40,011 nt of DNA from Candidatus Bathyarchaeum sp. (lineage in GTDB: Archaea; Thermoproteota; Bathyarchaeia; Bathyarchaeales; Bathyarchaeaceae). The notes below the pieces were generated by a model. It did no database searches. It saw nothing but the letters and a program-made list of their open reading frames with translations, and was not told where the DNA came from. Below are positions 1-8,178 of the stretch, in pieces (position 1 is the stretch's first letter; each line of letters begins with the position of its first letter). The stretch covers positions 834,449 through 874,459 of the forward strand of contig CP070820.1 of the NCBI GenBank assembly GCA_020344315.1. Direction: 5' to 3'. A program made the translations under genes and the position numbers.

Positions 1-132
1 CCGCCCGTCGCTCCATCCGAGTGGGGTTTGGGTGAGGCGTGGTCTTCTTGGCTGCGTCGAATCTGAGTTCCGCAAGGAGGGAGAAGTCGTAACAAGGTGG
101 CCGTAGGGGAACCTGCGGCCGGATCACCTCCT
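1..132 (+). rRNA. 16S rRNA, 3' end (partial)
   Basis: The stretch carries the universal 3' minor-domain landmarks: a GTAACAAGGTGGCCGTAGGG segment near position 90, then the helix-45 region, ending in GGATCACCTCCT at 121-132. The terminal CCTCC is the anti-Shine-Dalgarno sequence and matches the GGAGG-type sites seen before several genes here, for example at 4729 and 5885. The gene begins upstream of the window. No tRNA-Ala or 23S rRNA follows: the next gene is a small zinc protein at 288. The large subunit rRNA is therefore not directly linked on this side. Confidence 0.97.
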
Positions 133-287
133 ATGTCAGCCAAAACCGGCTGGAACGGGAAAAAAAGCGCCAAACCCATTAAATCATCTGCTTTTCTAAC
201 CTTTATGAGCGTGTATTGGGAACACATTAATACTAGGTTTAGTGAGCTAATCAAACACTGACGAACAAAATGTAGGATTTGAGGACT

Positions 288-464
288 ATGTCCAAGGAAG
301 AACTTAGATGTGTTGTATGTGGAAAGAAACTCCGAGGAAAACACTTCAAGACTTACCAAAGTCCAACCCAGAAAGAAATCAAACTTTACGTCTGCTCTGA
401 ACACAAAGATTACATAAAAGCCCTAGATTCTCTAAAGCTCCCTTCAACAGAAAAAAATCCTTAA
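288..464 (+). CDS. Small zinc-finger protein, function unknown
   Basis: A 58-residue protein with one CxxC pair near residues 8-11 (CVVC) and a second CxxH-type pair (CSEH) near residue 38, consistent with one structural zinc site. ATG 288 is chosen over an in-frame TTG at 279 because GAGG at 281-284 sits just before it, although the spacing is short. It follows the 16S gene and faces the minus-strand regulator at 591. A 7-bp palindrome directly follows the stop and a stronger hairpin lies at 548-570. The family was not recognised; such small zinc proteins often bind nucleic acid or proteins, but nothing here shows which. Confidence 0.6.
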   Translation: MSKEELRCVVCGKKLRGKHFKTYQSPTQKEIKLYVCSEHKDYIKALDSLKLPSTEKNP

Positions 465-471
465 TTTTCAA

Positions 472-486
472 GCCCAAAATTTGGGC
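472..486. repeat. Short perfect palindrome after the small zinc-finger gene
   Basis: GCCCAAA (472-478) and TTTGGGC (480-486) are exact inverse complements around a single central A. It lies 8 bp past the stop at 464. It could be an RNA foldback at the transcript end or a protein binding site; nothing distinguishes these. Confidence 0.4.
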
Positions 487-547
487 AACAAACCATCCGT
501 CTTCAGAAGTCAAATCATATTTGAAGCCTATTAACAGAAGATTGTTG

Positions 548-570
548 AAAACTAGCTTTTTCCTAGTTTT
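548..570. terminator. Candidate bidirectional hairpin terminator
   Basis: AAAACTAG (548-555) and CTAGTTTT (563-570) form a perfect 8-bp stem around the loop CTTTTTC. It sits between the convergent genes ending at 464 (+) and 591 (-) and has T-rich arms in both directions, which fits a shared transcription end. Archaeal termination mainly needs T-runs, so the hairpin itself may be incidental. Confidence 0.4.
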
Positions 571-590
571 CCTAGAGACATAATGATGAT

Positions 591-1241
591 TTAGTTTGTG
601 CTTTTTAGTAGTCTGATGGCTGCCATTTTTGCTCCGATTTCTGCAAGTTCTCTGTTTTCTCCGCTTCCCACTATGATAACATCGTTCTCTTTTGGTTTTA
701 ATTTGGTCACTAATTGGTTGTACAGAGAAGGTATGCTTACGGAAATGTCATCCGCACGAGCAGGCATAGATAACCTGTTACCTGTAAAGACTAGGGTGGT
801 TGCTCCTGACGCTCCGCTCTTAATCGCTGCGTCTCTCTGTTCCATACCGCTCTTCACTGCTTGAGCTGAGTCCCTGACAAGAATCGCAATATTAAAGGAT
901 CCAACTGTCAGGCGACTGCTGGGAACCTCCACTCCCTCACTGAGTTTATCCCGCAGATTAGAGAACAATCTCTCTCCCTCCTCAGAAAGAGAGATTCCGC
1001 TTCTTGAACTTCGAGTTATTCCCTCATTTTTCAGGTGCTTCAGAAGGGTTCTCGTTGTGCCCTCTCCCAATCCAACTTCTTTAGACAGCCTTATTCTGCC
1101 CACAACTCTGTAATTACCAATTATTTCCAACGCCTTAACTACGTGAGCCTCATTAAATGCTGGAGCAGGCCCAGGCGCAATCTTTCGCGTAACTCTCTCA
1201 ATAACCTCTAATGATTTCAATGACGGAATCCCACTGCACAC
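591..1241 (-). CDS. Winged-helix regulator, DUF4443-like
   Basis: A 216-residue protein. Residues about 28-110 read as a winged helix: a helical segment, the recognition-like stretch GEGTTRTLLKHLKNEG, then a basic wing (TRSSRSGISL). The C-terminal half (about 111-216) is a small alpha/beta domain with strands TVGSFNIAILV and NDVIIVGSG, resembling the archaeal DUF4443 domain, which may sense a ligand. The start is GTG at 1241; no clear ribosome binding site precedes it. It is divergent from the kinase gene at 1306 with a 64-bp shared promoter region, so mutual or autoregulation is possible. The winged helix is fairly clear; the DUF4443 assignment is from memory of the family. Confidence 0.65.
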   Translation of the reverse strand: MCSGIPSLKSLEVIERVTRKIAPGPAPAFNEAHVVKALEIIGNYRVVGRIRLSKEVGLGEGTTRTLLKHLKNEGITRSSRSGISLSEEGERLFSNLRDKLSEGVEVPSSRLTVGSFNIAILVRDSAQAVKSGMEQRDAAIKSGASGATTLVFTGNRLSMPARADDISVSIPSLYNQLVTKLKPKENDVIIVGSGENRELAEIGAKMAAIRLLKSTN

Positions 1242-1305
1242 TAACTTATTACAAGAATCTGTTTATAATAATAACTTTAAACGCTTTAGATCAAGATGAG
1301 GGAGA

Positions 1306-1899
1306 GTGAAGAAAATTAGGAAAGTTATTTTGGTTACAGGCACTCCTGGCGTTGGAAAAACCACTCTCTCCCAAATTTTAGCATCTAAGCTGGATGCCCT
1401 TTACATCGGCATAACTGAACTTGTTAAGAAAGAGAAGTTAATCACCAGCATAGATGATGACAGAAAAACGTTGATTGCAGACACAGAAAAAGTATCAAAA
1501 CGGCTACAAGAAATACTGAAGACTTCAGAAGGCAACATCATAATTGAGGGCCATTACGCTGTTGATGTCGTGCCAGAGAAAGATGTGAATACAGTTTTTG
1601 TCCTCAGACGTGATCCCGCCGAGCTCATGGATGTACTAGAGAAACGTGGATTTGAGGGAAAGAAACTCTGGGAGAATCTAGCCGCTGAAATATTGGATGT
1701 TTGCCTATTGGACGTCCTATCAGCTTGTGGTACAGAAAAAGTCTGCGAGATAGACGTTAGCGGTAAAACAATAGAAGAGGCGGTGGAAGAGATGATTTTG
1801 GTGCTGGAGAAGAGAAAAGCTTGTCGATCCGGAATAGTTGATTGGTTAGGAAAACTGGAGAATGAAGGACAACTTGGAGAGTTTTTAAGAGATTTCTAG
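1306..1899 (+). CDS. Adenylate kinase-like P-loop NTPase (Fap7/AK6 family)
   Basis: A 197-residue P-loop kinase. The Walker A is GTPGVGKTT at residues about 12-20 and the strand IIIEGHYAVD near 77 is the Walker-B-like segment, followed by VFVLRRDP, the arginine-bearing LID lead-in. These are the marks of the archaeal Fap7/AK6 (hCINAP) family, small adenylate kinase/ATPases linked to 18S/16S rRNA 3' end maturation in small-subunit assembly. GTG 1306 is preceded by a GAGGGA purine run. The stop at 1899 is 3 bp from the stop of the opposing gene at 1903. Alternative: a general nucleoside monophosphate kinase. Proximity to the 16S gene is suggestive only. Confidence 0.8.
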   Translation: MKKIRKVILVTGTPGVGKTTLSQILASKLDALYIGITELVKKEKLITSIDDDRKTLIADTEKVSKRLQEILKTSEGNIIIEGHYAVDVVPEKDVNTVFVLRRDPAELMDVLEKRGFEGKKLWENLAAEILDVCLLDVLSACGTEKVCEIDVSGKTIEEAVEEMILVLEKRKACRSGIVDWLGKLENEGQLGEFLRDF

Positions 1900-1902
1900 A
1901 GG

Positions 1903-2241
1903 TTACCCCAGCATCCTTAGAATCTGCTGTTTTGAGAGTAAAGTGATGCCGCGGCGGTTGGCGTATGCCTTGGCATGACCGCTAAATTTTCCGGAGATAA
2001 TTATGGGTTTGGGAAATCCTACATCATCTGCAGCTTTGTCAATGTTTATGACCATGTTGACTCCAACTGTTCTCCTCCAATCTTTAATCCAAACTGAACG
2101 TTTTTCTCTGCCCTTCCGAAGGACCAAATCAAACTTGCGAGAAAGCCCAGATACGCCTTCTAGAATAGCGTCTTTCTCTATTTTGTACCCGTTTTGCCGA
2201 AAATATTTAACAGCAAGATTTGCTAGGGAAAGCCGACTCAT
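1903..2241 (-). CDS. Mrr-like restriction-endonuclease-fold protein, possibly inactive
   Basis: A 112-residue protein shaped like the PD-(D/E)xK fold of archaeal Mrr-like proteins. An N-terminal helix (LANLAVKYFRQNGYKIEKD) leads to a core strand with the first acidic residue (RKFDLVLRKG), then the strand RSVWIKDW where the E/QxK motif would sit, and the C-terminal half PIIISGKFSGHAKAYANRRGITLL, typical of the last strands and helix. The E/QxK position reads WIK, so catalysis is doubtful unless the acidic residue is supplied elsewhere. ATG 2241 has a weak AGAGG some 12 bp upstream. It is divergent from the DUF1922 gene. Confidence 0.5.
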   Translation of the reverse strand: MSRLSLANLAVKYFRQNGYKIEKDAILEGVSGLSRKFDLVLRKGREKRSVWIKDWRRTVGVNMVINIDKAADDVGFPKPIIISGKFSGHAKAYANRRGITLLSKQQILRMLG

Positions 2242-2314
2242 TTATGTGCATCCTCTTACAGCACTTTAAGTCGTTCTAAGAAAAAGCTTTTCGGCTCTAA
2301 AAGGTTGTACCTCA

Positions 2315-2509
2315 ATGTATATAGTGGTTGTCTGTTACGGTTGCGGGCGATTTCTGCTGGCTAAGAGCAACCAGAAAACTAAAGGATGCCCATACTGTGA
2401 AACTCGGCTAAAATTAATTAAAACAAAAAAGGTGGCACAAGTTAAAACTGCTCAAGAAGCATCAAACTATCTGCGTGCTCTAAAAGAGAGAACAGGCAAA
2501 AACACTTGA
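2315..2509 (+). CDS. DUF1922 zinc-ribbon protein
   Basis: A 64-residue protein with the archaeal DUF1922 layout: MYIVVVCYGCGRFLLAKSN at the start gives the first CxxC, GCPYCETR near residues 28-35 gives the second, and a helical tail (AQEASNYLRALKER) ends it, as in Methanothermobacter MTH1184. One zinc ion is expected. Function in the family is unknown. ATG 2315 is the first possible start and agrees with the family's N-terminus. No purine-rich site precedes it, so the transcript may be leaderless or nearly so. Confidence 0.75.
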   Translation: MYIVVVCYGCGRFLLAKSNQKTKGCPYCETRLKLIKTKKVAQVKTAQEASNYLRALKERTGKNT

Positions 2510-2535
2510 AAAACTGATTATATCTATGAGACATC

Positions 2536-4491
2536 CTATTTTTTGAGTGTCCGCAGATAATGTTTTCTTCTGTAGACTATAACCATTAGCGTTATTATCA
2601 CTAATAGTACTAAAAGAATGTGACCTGATTGAAACTCAGGTATCACTTGATAGGTACAATAAGGCTCTGACTCTTTTGTTGAGCAGTTTTCAGCGTTATT
2701 GTAGGCAACTATTTTGAATTCCACCCATGTATCAGCCGGCTGACCCGATATCGTAGCCTCATAGAGACTTGTTGAAGGATTGTAATTCATGGTTTGGTTT
2801 TCCCAGGCAGTTCCGTTGTTTAATGCGTAAGATAATGTGACGTTCTTGACGCCGCTTCCAGCATCAGTTACATTCACTGAAACTTTCACTTCTTCACCAG
2901 CCATTACATTGTACCTCGGAGGATCCTGAGAAGGTGTACCAATTTCTGGAAAGGTTTCCTCGCCTGGAGGGCTTCCCTCGCTCGTAACGTACACATTCAT
3001 GCGATTTTCATCGGTGGTGACGCTGTAACCTCCTGCGACAATTTCGGTTTTCGCGAGTTCTAACCAGACGCCAAACGCCTCTCCCCAGAGACCTGATTTG
3101 TCGGTGCTGTCAGGATTTATGGTGTGCGTATCAGTGTGTCCAATTAAGTTCGCAGCTTGCATGAGGACATTTTTGCTTCCCCAATACGCAAGTGCCACAG
3201 GGTCAGTGCTTGCCATTACCGTGTTAACCCTCGTTGCTGACCAGTATGAAGTTGGAGGACCATAGTGATCTGCAGGAGCGGGGTTGGCGTTCACATAGAT
3301 CGCATCGAGTATATTTAACGTCGGAAACCTAGTCTCAACCATCACGGTTCCCATCCCTCCAGTACCTACCTTGTTATGAGCGTTCGTCTGCTTAGCTGAA
3401 ACTACTCCCATGTAATGCTTTATGGATGCCGTCACTCCGTAAGTGCCGTGGGACTTCAGGATAGGGAAGTTGATTACCTTGAGTTTCTCGCTGTCGTAGC
3501 TTTCTGTGACGGGATTCCAGATTCCCTCTTTGAAGCTGATATATGTGCCAAAATCTGTTCTGAACTTTGGATATGAGACTTGTATTCCGGTCACCGGATA
3601 GGGGGTTTGATCGACTATGTAACCGTCGTTCATGTCGTCCTCAGAATATTCACCTACACTAGGGAGTTCGGTGATTGTATCCCAAAGGTAAGTTGATACA
3701 TCATAAGAAGCGGAGAACATGTCAACCACATCTTGAGCCGATTGTGATTGGTCCTCAGCATTGTTGCTTGCCCAGTTGAGGCTCCCGCCGGTTCCAAAAG
3801 ATCCATGTTGAGCTTGTCCATTGTCTGCAACCACGATTTCGCCAACAAAACCATCCGGATGATCTACGATCATCTGTATGAGCTCTTTCAGGAGATCTGT
3901 GTTGGTTCCTCCCCTTTGGTTCCACTGGCAGTTTATCTTTATCAGAACCAAGTCTTCATGTGCAATTAGACCGTCAGGTCCCTGATTCACTCCGGTTGTC
4001 TCGGACTTGTAGAAGAGCAAATCATGTGAACCCATAAGATTCACTAGGTCACTAATATGGGCGTATTCACGTCCTTCTGCAACATAAATATTTGACGCTG
4101 GAGAGGCTATTGCATCTCTTGGCTCAAGTGAAAGATCAATTTCTTGGTTAGGATCAGCTGCTCCAGCAAGTTGTATGCTTCCTAAAAATTGTTCACTGCT
4201 TAATATCACGCTTGCCAAAATGATGAGCAAAGCAATAGTTGTCCTTTTTTTGGAAAAGACCTTTTTTGTTTTCATCATGACCGAGGTTAACGTGAGCGGG
4301 ATAGAAATGCTCAGTAAAATTGAACTGTTAGCCAAAGCTGCTCGCTGACAAGGATACATTATTCTAGATGGCTTTGTGCCTGTCCGGAATATGAACCAAA
4401 AGAGACTCGCAACCCCAAAAAGAAGCAAGTTCTTGTTCGTGAATTTGCTCTTATGGAGTGCATGCATCTTATGTTTATGATGGCTTTTCAT
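2536..4491 (-). CDS. Membrane-anchored DUF362 protein with IPEF-type C-terminal anchor
   Basis: A 651-residue protein. Three hydrophobic segments sit at about 22-38, 53-73 and 85-103. The first is followed by RTGTKPSRIMYPCQRAA, a stretch I associate with DUF362 proteins, which supports the upstream ATG over a possible internal start at residue 73. The DUF362 core (about 130-490) has HEDLVLIKINCQWN, VINFPILKSHGTYGVTASIK and TDPVALAYWGSK. A beta-sandwich-like Ig segment follows (about 525-610), then IPEFQSG, a membrane helix and a basic tail, the surface-anchoring layout of this lineage. DUF362 is often tied to iron-sulfur proteins, but no ferredoxin motif is visible here. Most of the protein should face outside. 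Confidence 0.75.
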   Translation of the reverse strand: MKSHHKHKMHALHKSKFTNKNLLLFGVASLFWFIFRTGTKPSRIMYPCQRAALANSSILLSISIPLTLTSVMMKTKKVFSKKRTTIALLIILASVILSSEQFLGSIQLAGAADPNQEIDLSLEPRDAIASPASNIYVAEGREYAHISDLVNLMGSHDLLFYKSETTGVNQGPDGLIAHEDLVLIKINCQWNQRGGTNTDLLKELIQMIVDHPDGFVGEIVVADNGQAQHGSFGTGGSLNWASNNAEDQSQSAQDVVDMFSASYDVSTYLWDTITELPSVGEYSEDDMNDGYIVDQTPYPVTGIQVSYPKFRTDFGTYISFKEGIWNPVTESYDSEKLKVINFPILKSHGTYGVTASIKHYMGVVSAKQTNAHNKVGTGGMGTVMVETRFPTLNILDAIYVNANPAPADHYGPPTSYWSATRVNTVMASTDPVALAYWGSKNVLMQAANLIGHTDTHTINPDSTDKSGLWGEAFGVWLELAKTEIVAGGYSVTTDENRMNVYVTSEGSPPGEETFPEIGTPSQDPPRYNVMAGEEVKVSVNVTDAGSGVKNVTLSYALNNGTAWENQTMNYNPSTSLYEATISGQPADTWVEFKIVAYNNAENCSTKESEPYCTYQVIPEFQSGHILLVLLVIITLMVIVYRRKHYLRTLKK

Positions 4492-4691
4492 CGGTTCTTA
4501 GCCTTCATATTATAGGTATAAAAGCGGTATTTCTGGTTGATAAACATTGTTAGTTTGGCAGTGTACATAGAATAAACCGTGACAATAGCTGGTCATCTGC
4601 CTGATAAGGTCACAGCTGAATGATTCTAAAGATCGTTATTTCATCGCGGAATGTTGATAATTAAATGTAATGTGGTTTAGTGAGGCACAAG

Positions 4692-4699
4692 ATTTAATA
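4692..4699 (+). promoter_or_regulatory. Putative TATA box of the envelope operon
   Basis: TTTAATAT lies 50 bp before the GTG start at 4742, so transcription would begin near 4720-4725, just ahead of the GGAGGT ribosome binding site at 4729-4734. No other promoter-like sequence stands out before 5119, 5897 or 6396, which supports a single transcript. Confidence 0.4.
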
Positions 4700-4741
4700 T
4701 TGTATGTAAGCATCTGTTTCTGTAATGTGGAGGTTCAAATT

Positions 4742-5080
4742 GTGAAAGATAATGCACTAACCATCGCATATGTTACCCTCTTAACAGGCATCGGCTTACT
4801 AGCCTTCACCTTCATAAGCGCCTACATATCCCTCATCAGCAACCAACCCATCACTGGATCATCAGACCTAATAGACACTTTCGGCGATTCCTTGGCTCCT
4901 CTGATTGAAGCGTCCATTCGAATAATGTTTCTCGGAGTCATGGGATGGATAGGCTCGATACTAACAGCACGAGGAGTACAGCTTCTTACACAACTCAGAC
5001 GCATAGCCAAACTCGAAGTTCAATCATCGATTCCCACAGTTGAGAAACCTATGAAACCTAGAAAAACTGGCAAATCTTAG
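4742..5080 (+). CDS. Two-helix membrane protein, unknown
   Basis: A 112-residue protein with two membrane segments: about 6-28 (AYVTLLTGIGLLAFTFISAY) and 60-80 (IMFLGVMGWIGSILTARG), then a basic cytoplasmic-type tail. GTG 4742 is chosen because GGAGGT at 4729-4734 precedes it by 7 bp; the longer upstream reading has no such site. It opens a co-directional run with 5119, 5897 and 6396. Codons end strongly in A or C, unlike many genes in the window. The family is not recognised. Confidence 0.65.
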   Translation: MKDNALTIAYVTLLTGIGLLAFTFISAYISLISNQPITGSSDLIDTFGDSLAPLIEASIRIMFLGVMGWIGSILTARGVQLLTQLRRIAKLEVQSSIPTVEKPMKPRKTGKS

Positions 5081-5118
5081 TCCGTTAAACTAGGCCACAG
5101 TGAAGGAAAGCAGGATAG

Positions 5119-5904
5119 ATGAAAATCGCTATAAGGATGCTTGGTATAGCCACAATAATCCTTTGGATAATAACTATCTTCTTCATTGTCACATCTGTCT
5201 ACTCAGTCTTACAACTAGGTATAACCATTGGGGGAGTTCAAATGTTTCCCTCCAGCGAGGGCATCAATTTTTCCTTACCCTTTTCTATAAGCAACAACGG
5301 CTACTACGAAATAGCTGATTTAAACTTGACAACCCGCGTCACAGACCCCGATGGAACAATATTGGATCGATCCGAAACCATTATCCCATCAATACCGCAG
5401 GCTACCACTATTAATTCAACACACACAGTTCCTATAGACCTAGATACCATCCTGTCAATGGATCATGTACCTCTCCTGTTGAACGACAGCTCCTTTGATA
5501 TCGAAATCTTTGCGGCTCTCAATTTTGCCCGAGCCATTCCTATTCAGGTCTATACGAACGCAACAATACCGTGGGGAGCCCCCTTATCGCATTTCTCTGT
5601 TGGAAGGCCCTCCGTTTCCCCCTTCAACAGCACCCATAGCGAAGCAACAACACCTGTAAGTTTCCAAAATAATGCAGTTCTTGACCTCGTAGGAACCTTG
5701 AAAATGGAATTCTACAGCGATTCACAAGGACTGATAGCTTCTGGAGAGACCCCTATCAATGTTCCATCCGGGAAGAGCTATAATGGCGAAGTTAACGCAT
5801 ACCCGAGGCAGCAGGACGTCTCAAAACTACGGGACAGGGAAAACGTTCACGTGATTTTCGAGACTCCAATGTTTGTGGTGGAATGGGAGGAATCTTATGG
5901 TTGA
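5119..5904 (+). CDS. Membrane-anchored extracellular LEA/WHy-like protein
   Basis: A 261-residue protein with one N-terminal membrane helix (about 7-32) and an exported remainder. Residues about 50-120 (FSLPFSISNNGYYEIADLNL...) resemble the LEA-14/WHy beta-sandwich: a statement about paired strands with NNGYYxI and PDG turns. A second similar module may cover about 155-250 (SHFSVGRPSVSPFNSTHSE...). ATG 5119 has a GGAAAGCAGGA purine stretch upstream. Its 3' end overlaps the next gene by 8 bp, indicating translational coupling. Role unknown; such modules are extracellular adhesion or stress folds in other archaea. Confidence 0.6.
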   Translation: MKIAIRMLGIATIILWIITIFFIVTSVYSVLQLGITIGGVQMFPSSEGINFSLPFSISNNGYYEIADLNLTTRVTDPDGTILDRSETIIPSIPQATTINSTHTVPIDLDTILSMDHVPLLLNDSSFDIEIFAALNFARAIPIQVYTNATIPWGAPLSHFSVGRPSVSPFNSTHSEATTPVSFQNNAVLDLVGTLKMEFYSDSQGLIASGETPINVPSGKSYNGEVNAYPRQQDVSKLRDRENVHVIFETPMFVVEWEESYG

Positions 5905-6355
5905 ACCAAACACGAAATTGATCGTGAAAAAAGCAATCCCGCGAATTCTCAAGGCTGCGGTGTGGGGTTCGTTAACCTATATAATCATCTATTTCCTGCC
6001 GTTAATGCTATATCCTTCAGAGATTCTTCCCATTGATTTCACAACCGAGCTGCTTCAGTTTGCGGTCATAGCTGTTTTCTTTGCTGTGGTAGGGGTGCTG
6101 TTCTCAGGAACCATTCTAGGATACGGCTTTGGCATAGCAAAGGCTATTGTGATAATTGCCTATTTTTTCATTGTCTCAGGCTACGGTGTTTTCAGCGTAT
6201 CGTTACCCATTATGGAAGTTCCGATAAACTTGACAGTTGATATCACTATAATTCTCTTAATGATCATCTCGGTGAATCTGCTAGATATTGTGAAAAATCT
6301 TCTTCAAGCAATAACTCTCCTTGACAGAAAGTCAACTGCAATCGAATTCACATAG
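5897..6355 (+). CDS. Four-helix integral membrane protein, unknown
   Basis: A 152-residue protein with hydrophobic segments at about 18-43, 52-75, 79-104 and 113-137. ATG 5897 is preceded by GGGAGG (5885-5890) inside the end of the upstream gene, with a 6-bp spacer, so it is preferred over a reading that starts at 5873. The overlap with the 5119 gene and the 40-bp gap to the glycosidase suggest the three proteins are made together, perhaps as a membrane complex displaying the secreted partners. No family recognised. Confidence 0.6.
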   Translation: MVEPNTKLIVKKAIPRILKAAVWGSLTYIIIYFLPLMLYPSEILPIDFTTELLQFAVIAVFFAVVGVLFSGTILGYGFGIAKAIVIIAYFFIVSGYGVFSVSLPIMEVPINLTVDITIILLMIISVNLLDIVKNLLQAITLLDRKSTAIEFT

Positions 6356-6395
6356 TTAGAAGAGAAACACTGGGCATGACCTCGGGGGGTAGGAT

Positions 6396-8114
6396 ATGAG
6401 GAAACTAAAAAGATCGTTAACCTTCTCTTCGTTAATCCTCCTTATGTCATTAGAAGTTCTCACATATCCTGTTTTTTCCCTTACCTTTAACCGGAGATTT
6501 AATGGAGTTGCCGAATCCTCTGTCTTTCCAGAAGCTGAGATGCCTGATGGAAACCCCGTTTACCAGAAAGGGATGTCGTACTCGGCTTGGTCCGGCGATG
6601 CCTTCAGCAGTTCTGAATCTGATGAGTCTCTGAGGCTCTTGGCTGAAACGAATACGGAATGGGTAGCAATTTGTTTCAATTGGGCTCAATCAAACACCAC
6701 ATCACATGACATCCGCGTTGACCCTATCCGCACGGCAACCACTGATTCAGTTAGACATGCCATAACAACAGCTCACAGTTTAGGGTTTAAGGTCATGTTG
6801 AAGCCCATGGTTGATACATTGGAGGAGGAAGAAACTCAGGGATATCCGACCGTGTGGAGAGGAGAGATTCAACCGTCTGATGAGTGGTTTGAGAGTTACT
6901 CTAACTTCATTAATTCTTTCGCCGAGTTTGCTGAACAAAATGATGTTGAACTCTTTTCTGTTGGATGCGAATTTAAAGGGACAACTGGGGAGAAAGAGCG
7001 GTGGGAAAGGGTTATTGCGGGGGTGCGGGAACGCTACTCCGGACCCATAGTATACGCTGCTGACTGGACCAATTATAAAAATATTGAATGGTGGGATTCT
7101 TTGGACTACGTGGGAATAGATGCCTACTTTCCGTTAACCTTCAAGTATGATCCCACCTTTGAGGAGCTGAAGACCGCTTGGATCAACCATGCAGACGGGA
7201 TTGAAGCATGGCTCTCAACAGTAAACAAGCCGGTGATCTTCACGGAGATTGGCTACCGAAGCAGCGACGGAACAAATCTTGCTCCATCCAACTGGTGGTC
7301 TAAAATGCCCATTGATCTTCAAGAACAGAGAGAATGTTACGAAGCGGCCTTCCAGACGCTATGGAACCGAAGTTGGTTCTACGGCTTTTATTGGTGGACT
7401 TGGATACACATTCCCGAAAGAGGAGGACTTGACGATTACTCTCATACTCCACAAAATAAGCCCGCTCAAGATGTTGTTACCCACTGGTATTCTCTTAGTA
7501 GACAAGTTGCTGTCATAGATCAAACTTACATGAGTGCTGATAAGGGCAGTGTCAATGAAGTTCAGTCAGTTGGTTTTCACGTCAGCTGGGAACATGACGG
7601 CACAGACGCGGTTGATGCTAGCGTCTACGTGAATGGAACGGAGCATGCAACGAATGGAACTGGATGGGCAAGCTTCAATGTTGCATATGATTCTGTGGGC
7701 AAACGCTCATGGATCATCACAGGCTTTGAGCACCCAGAAGCGACTGGCTACAGAGTAAGCGTTGAAAGTCCCTATATTGTCTGGGATAAAGTTGTCGTTG
7801 ATGTGGAAGTTGACTCATCCTCGTTTGGGGTGTCAAAGGTTAGGGTTAAGGTCGCCTACGCTTACGATGAAGTTTCAGTTACTGGCGCAAATACCTTTGT
7901 GAATGGAAAATTATGTGAGGAGATCGAGCCGGGCGTCTACGAGGTTGAAATTGATTCTTGGAGCCCCTACCAGCAGGTGACAGTAGAGACTGACCTTCCA
8001 GACCTTGCCGGGGAAACCTGGACAACCTCAACATTTCACATCATGAACATCATCTTGTACATTGCCCTAGTCGTAGCAGTGATCGTGATAGTACTGTTGC
8101 TCTTAAAACTCTGA
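6396..8114 (+). CDS. Anchored extracellular glycoside hydrolase, GH113-like
   Basis: A 572-residue protein: a signal-type N-terminus (about 1-30), a TIM-barrel domain (about 52-370), two beta-rich modules (about 375-540) and a C-terminal membrane helix (about 549-571) that would anchor it to the cell. The barrel resembles GH113 beta-mannanases: KGMSYSAW near 58, SVGCEFKG with putative acid/base Glu192, YVGIDAYFPL near 238, and VIFTEIGYRS with putative nucleophile Glu284, then FYGFYWWTW. ATG 6396 has a GGGGGGTAGGA site in front. Substrate is not visible; mannan-type polymers are the family norm. It closes the run that begins at 4742. Confidence 0.72.
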   Translation: MRKLKRSLTFSSLILLMSLEVLTYPVFSLTFNRRFNGVAESSVFPEAEMPDGNPVYQKGMSYSAWSGDAFSSSESDESLRLLAETNTEWVAICFNWAQSNTTSHDIRVDPIRTATTDSVRHAITTAHSLGFKVMLKPMVDTLEEEETQGYPTVWRGEIQPSDEWFESYSNFINSFAEFAEQNDVELFSVGCEFKGTTGEKERWERVIAGVRERYSGPIVYAADWTNYKNIEWWDSLDYVGIDAYFPLTFKYDPTFEELKTAWINHADGIEAWLSTVNKPVIFTEIGYRSSDGTNLAPSNWWSKMPIDLQEQRECYEAAFQTLWNRSWFYGFYWWTWIHIPERGGLDDYSHTPQNKPAQDVVTHWYSLSRQVAVIDQTYMSADKGSVNEVQSVGFHVSWEHDGTDAVDASVYVNGTEHATNGTGWASFNVAYDSVGKRSWIITGFEHPEATGYRVSVESPYIVWDKVVVDVEVDSSSFGVSKVRVKVAYAYDEVSVTGANTFVNGKLCEEIEPGVYEVEIDSWSPYQQVTVETDLPDLAGETWTTSTFHIMNIILYIALVVAVIVIVLLLLKL

Positions 8115-8178
8115 CGTCGCGGTTCCAGTCAGCCTATTGAAGAGATGAAATAGGCACTCGTTTCCGTTTCTTTCGTGT

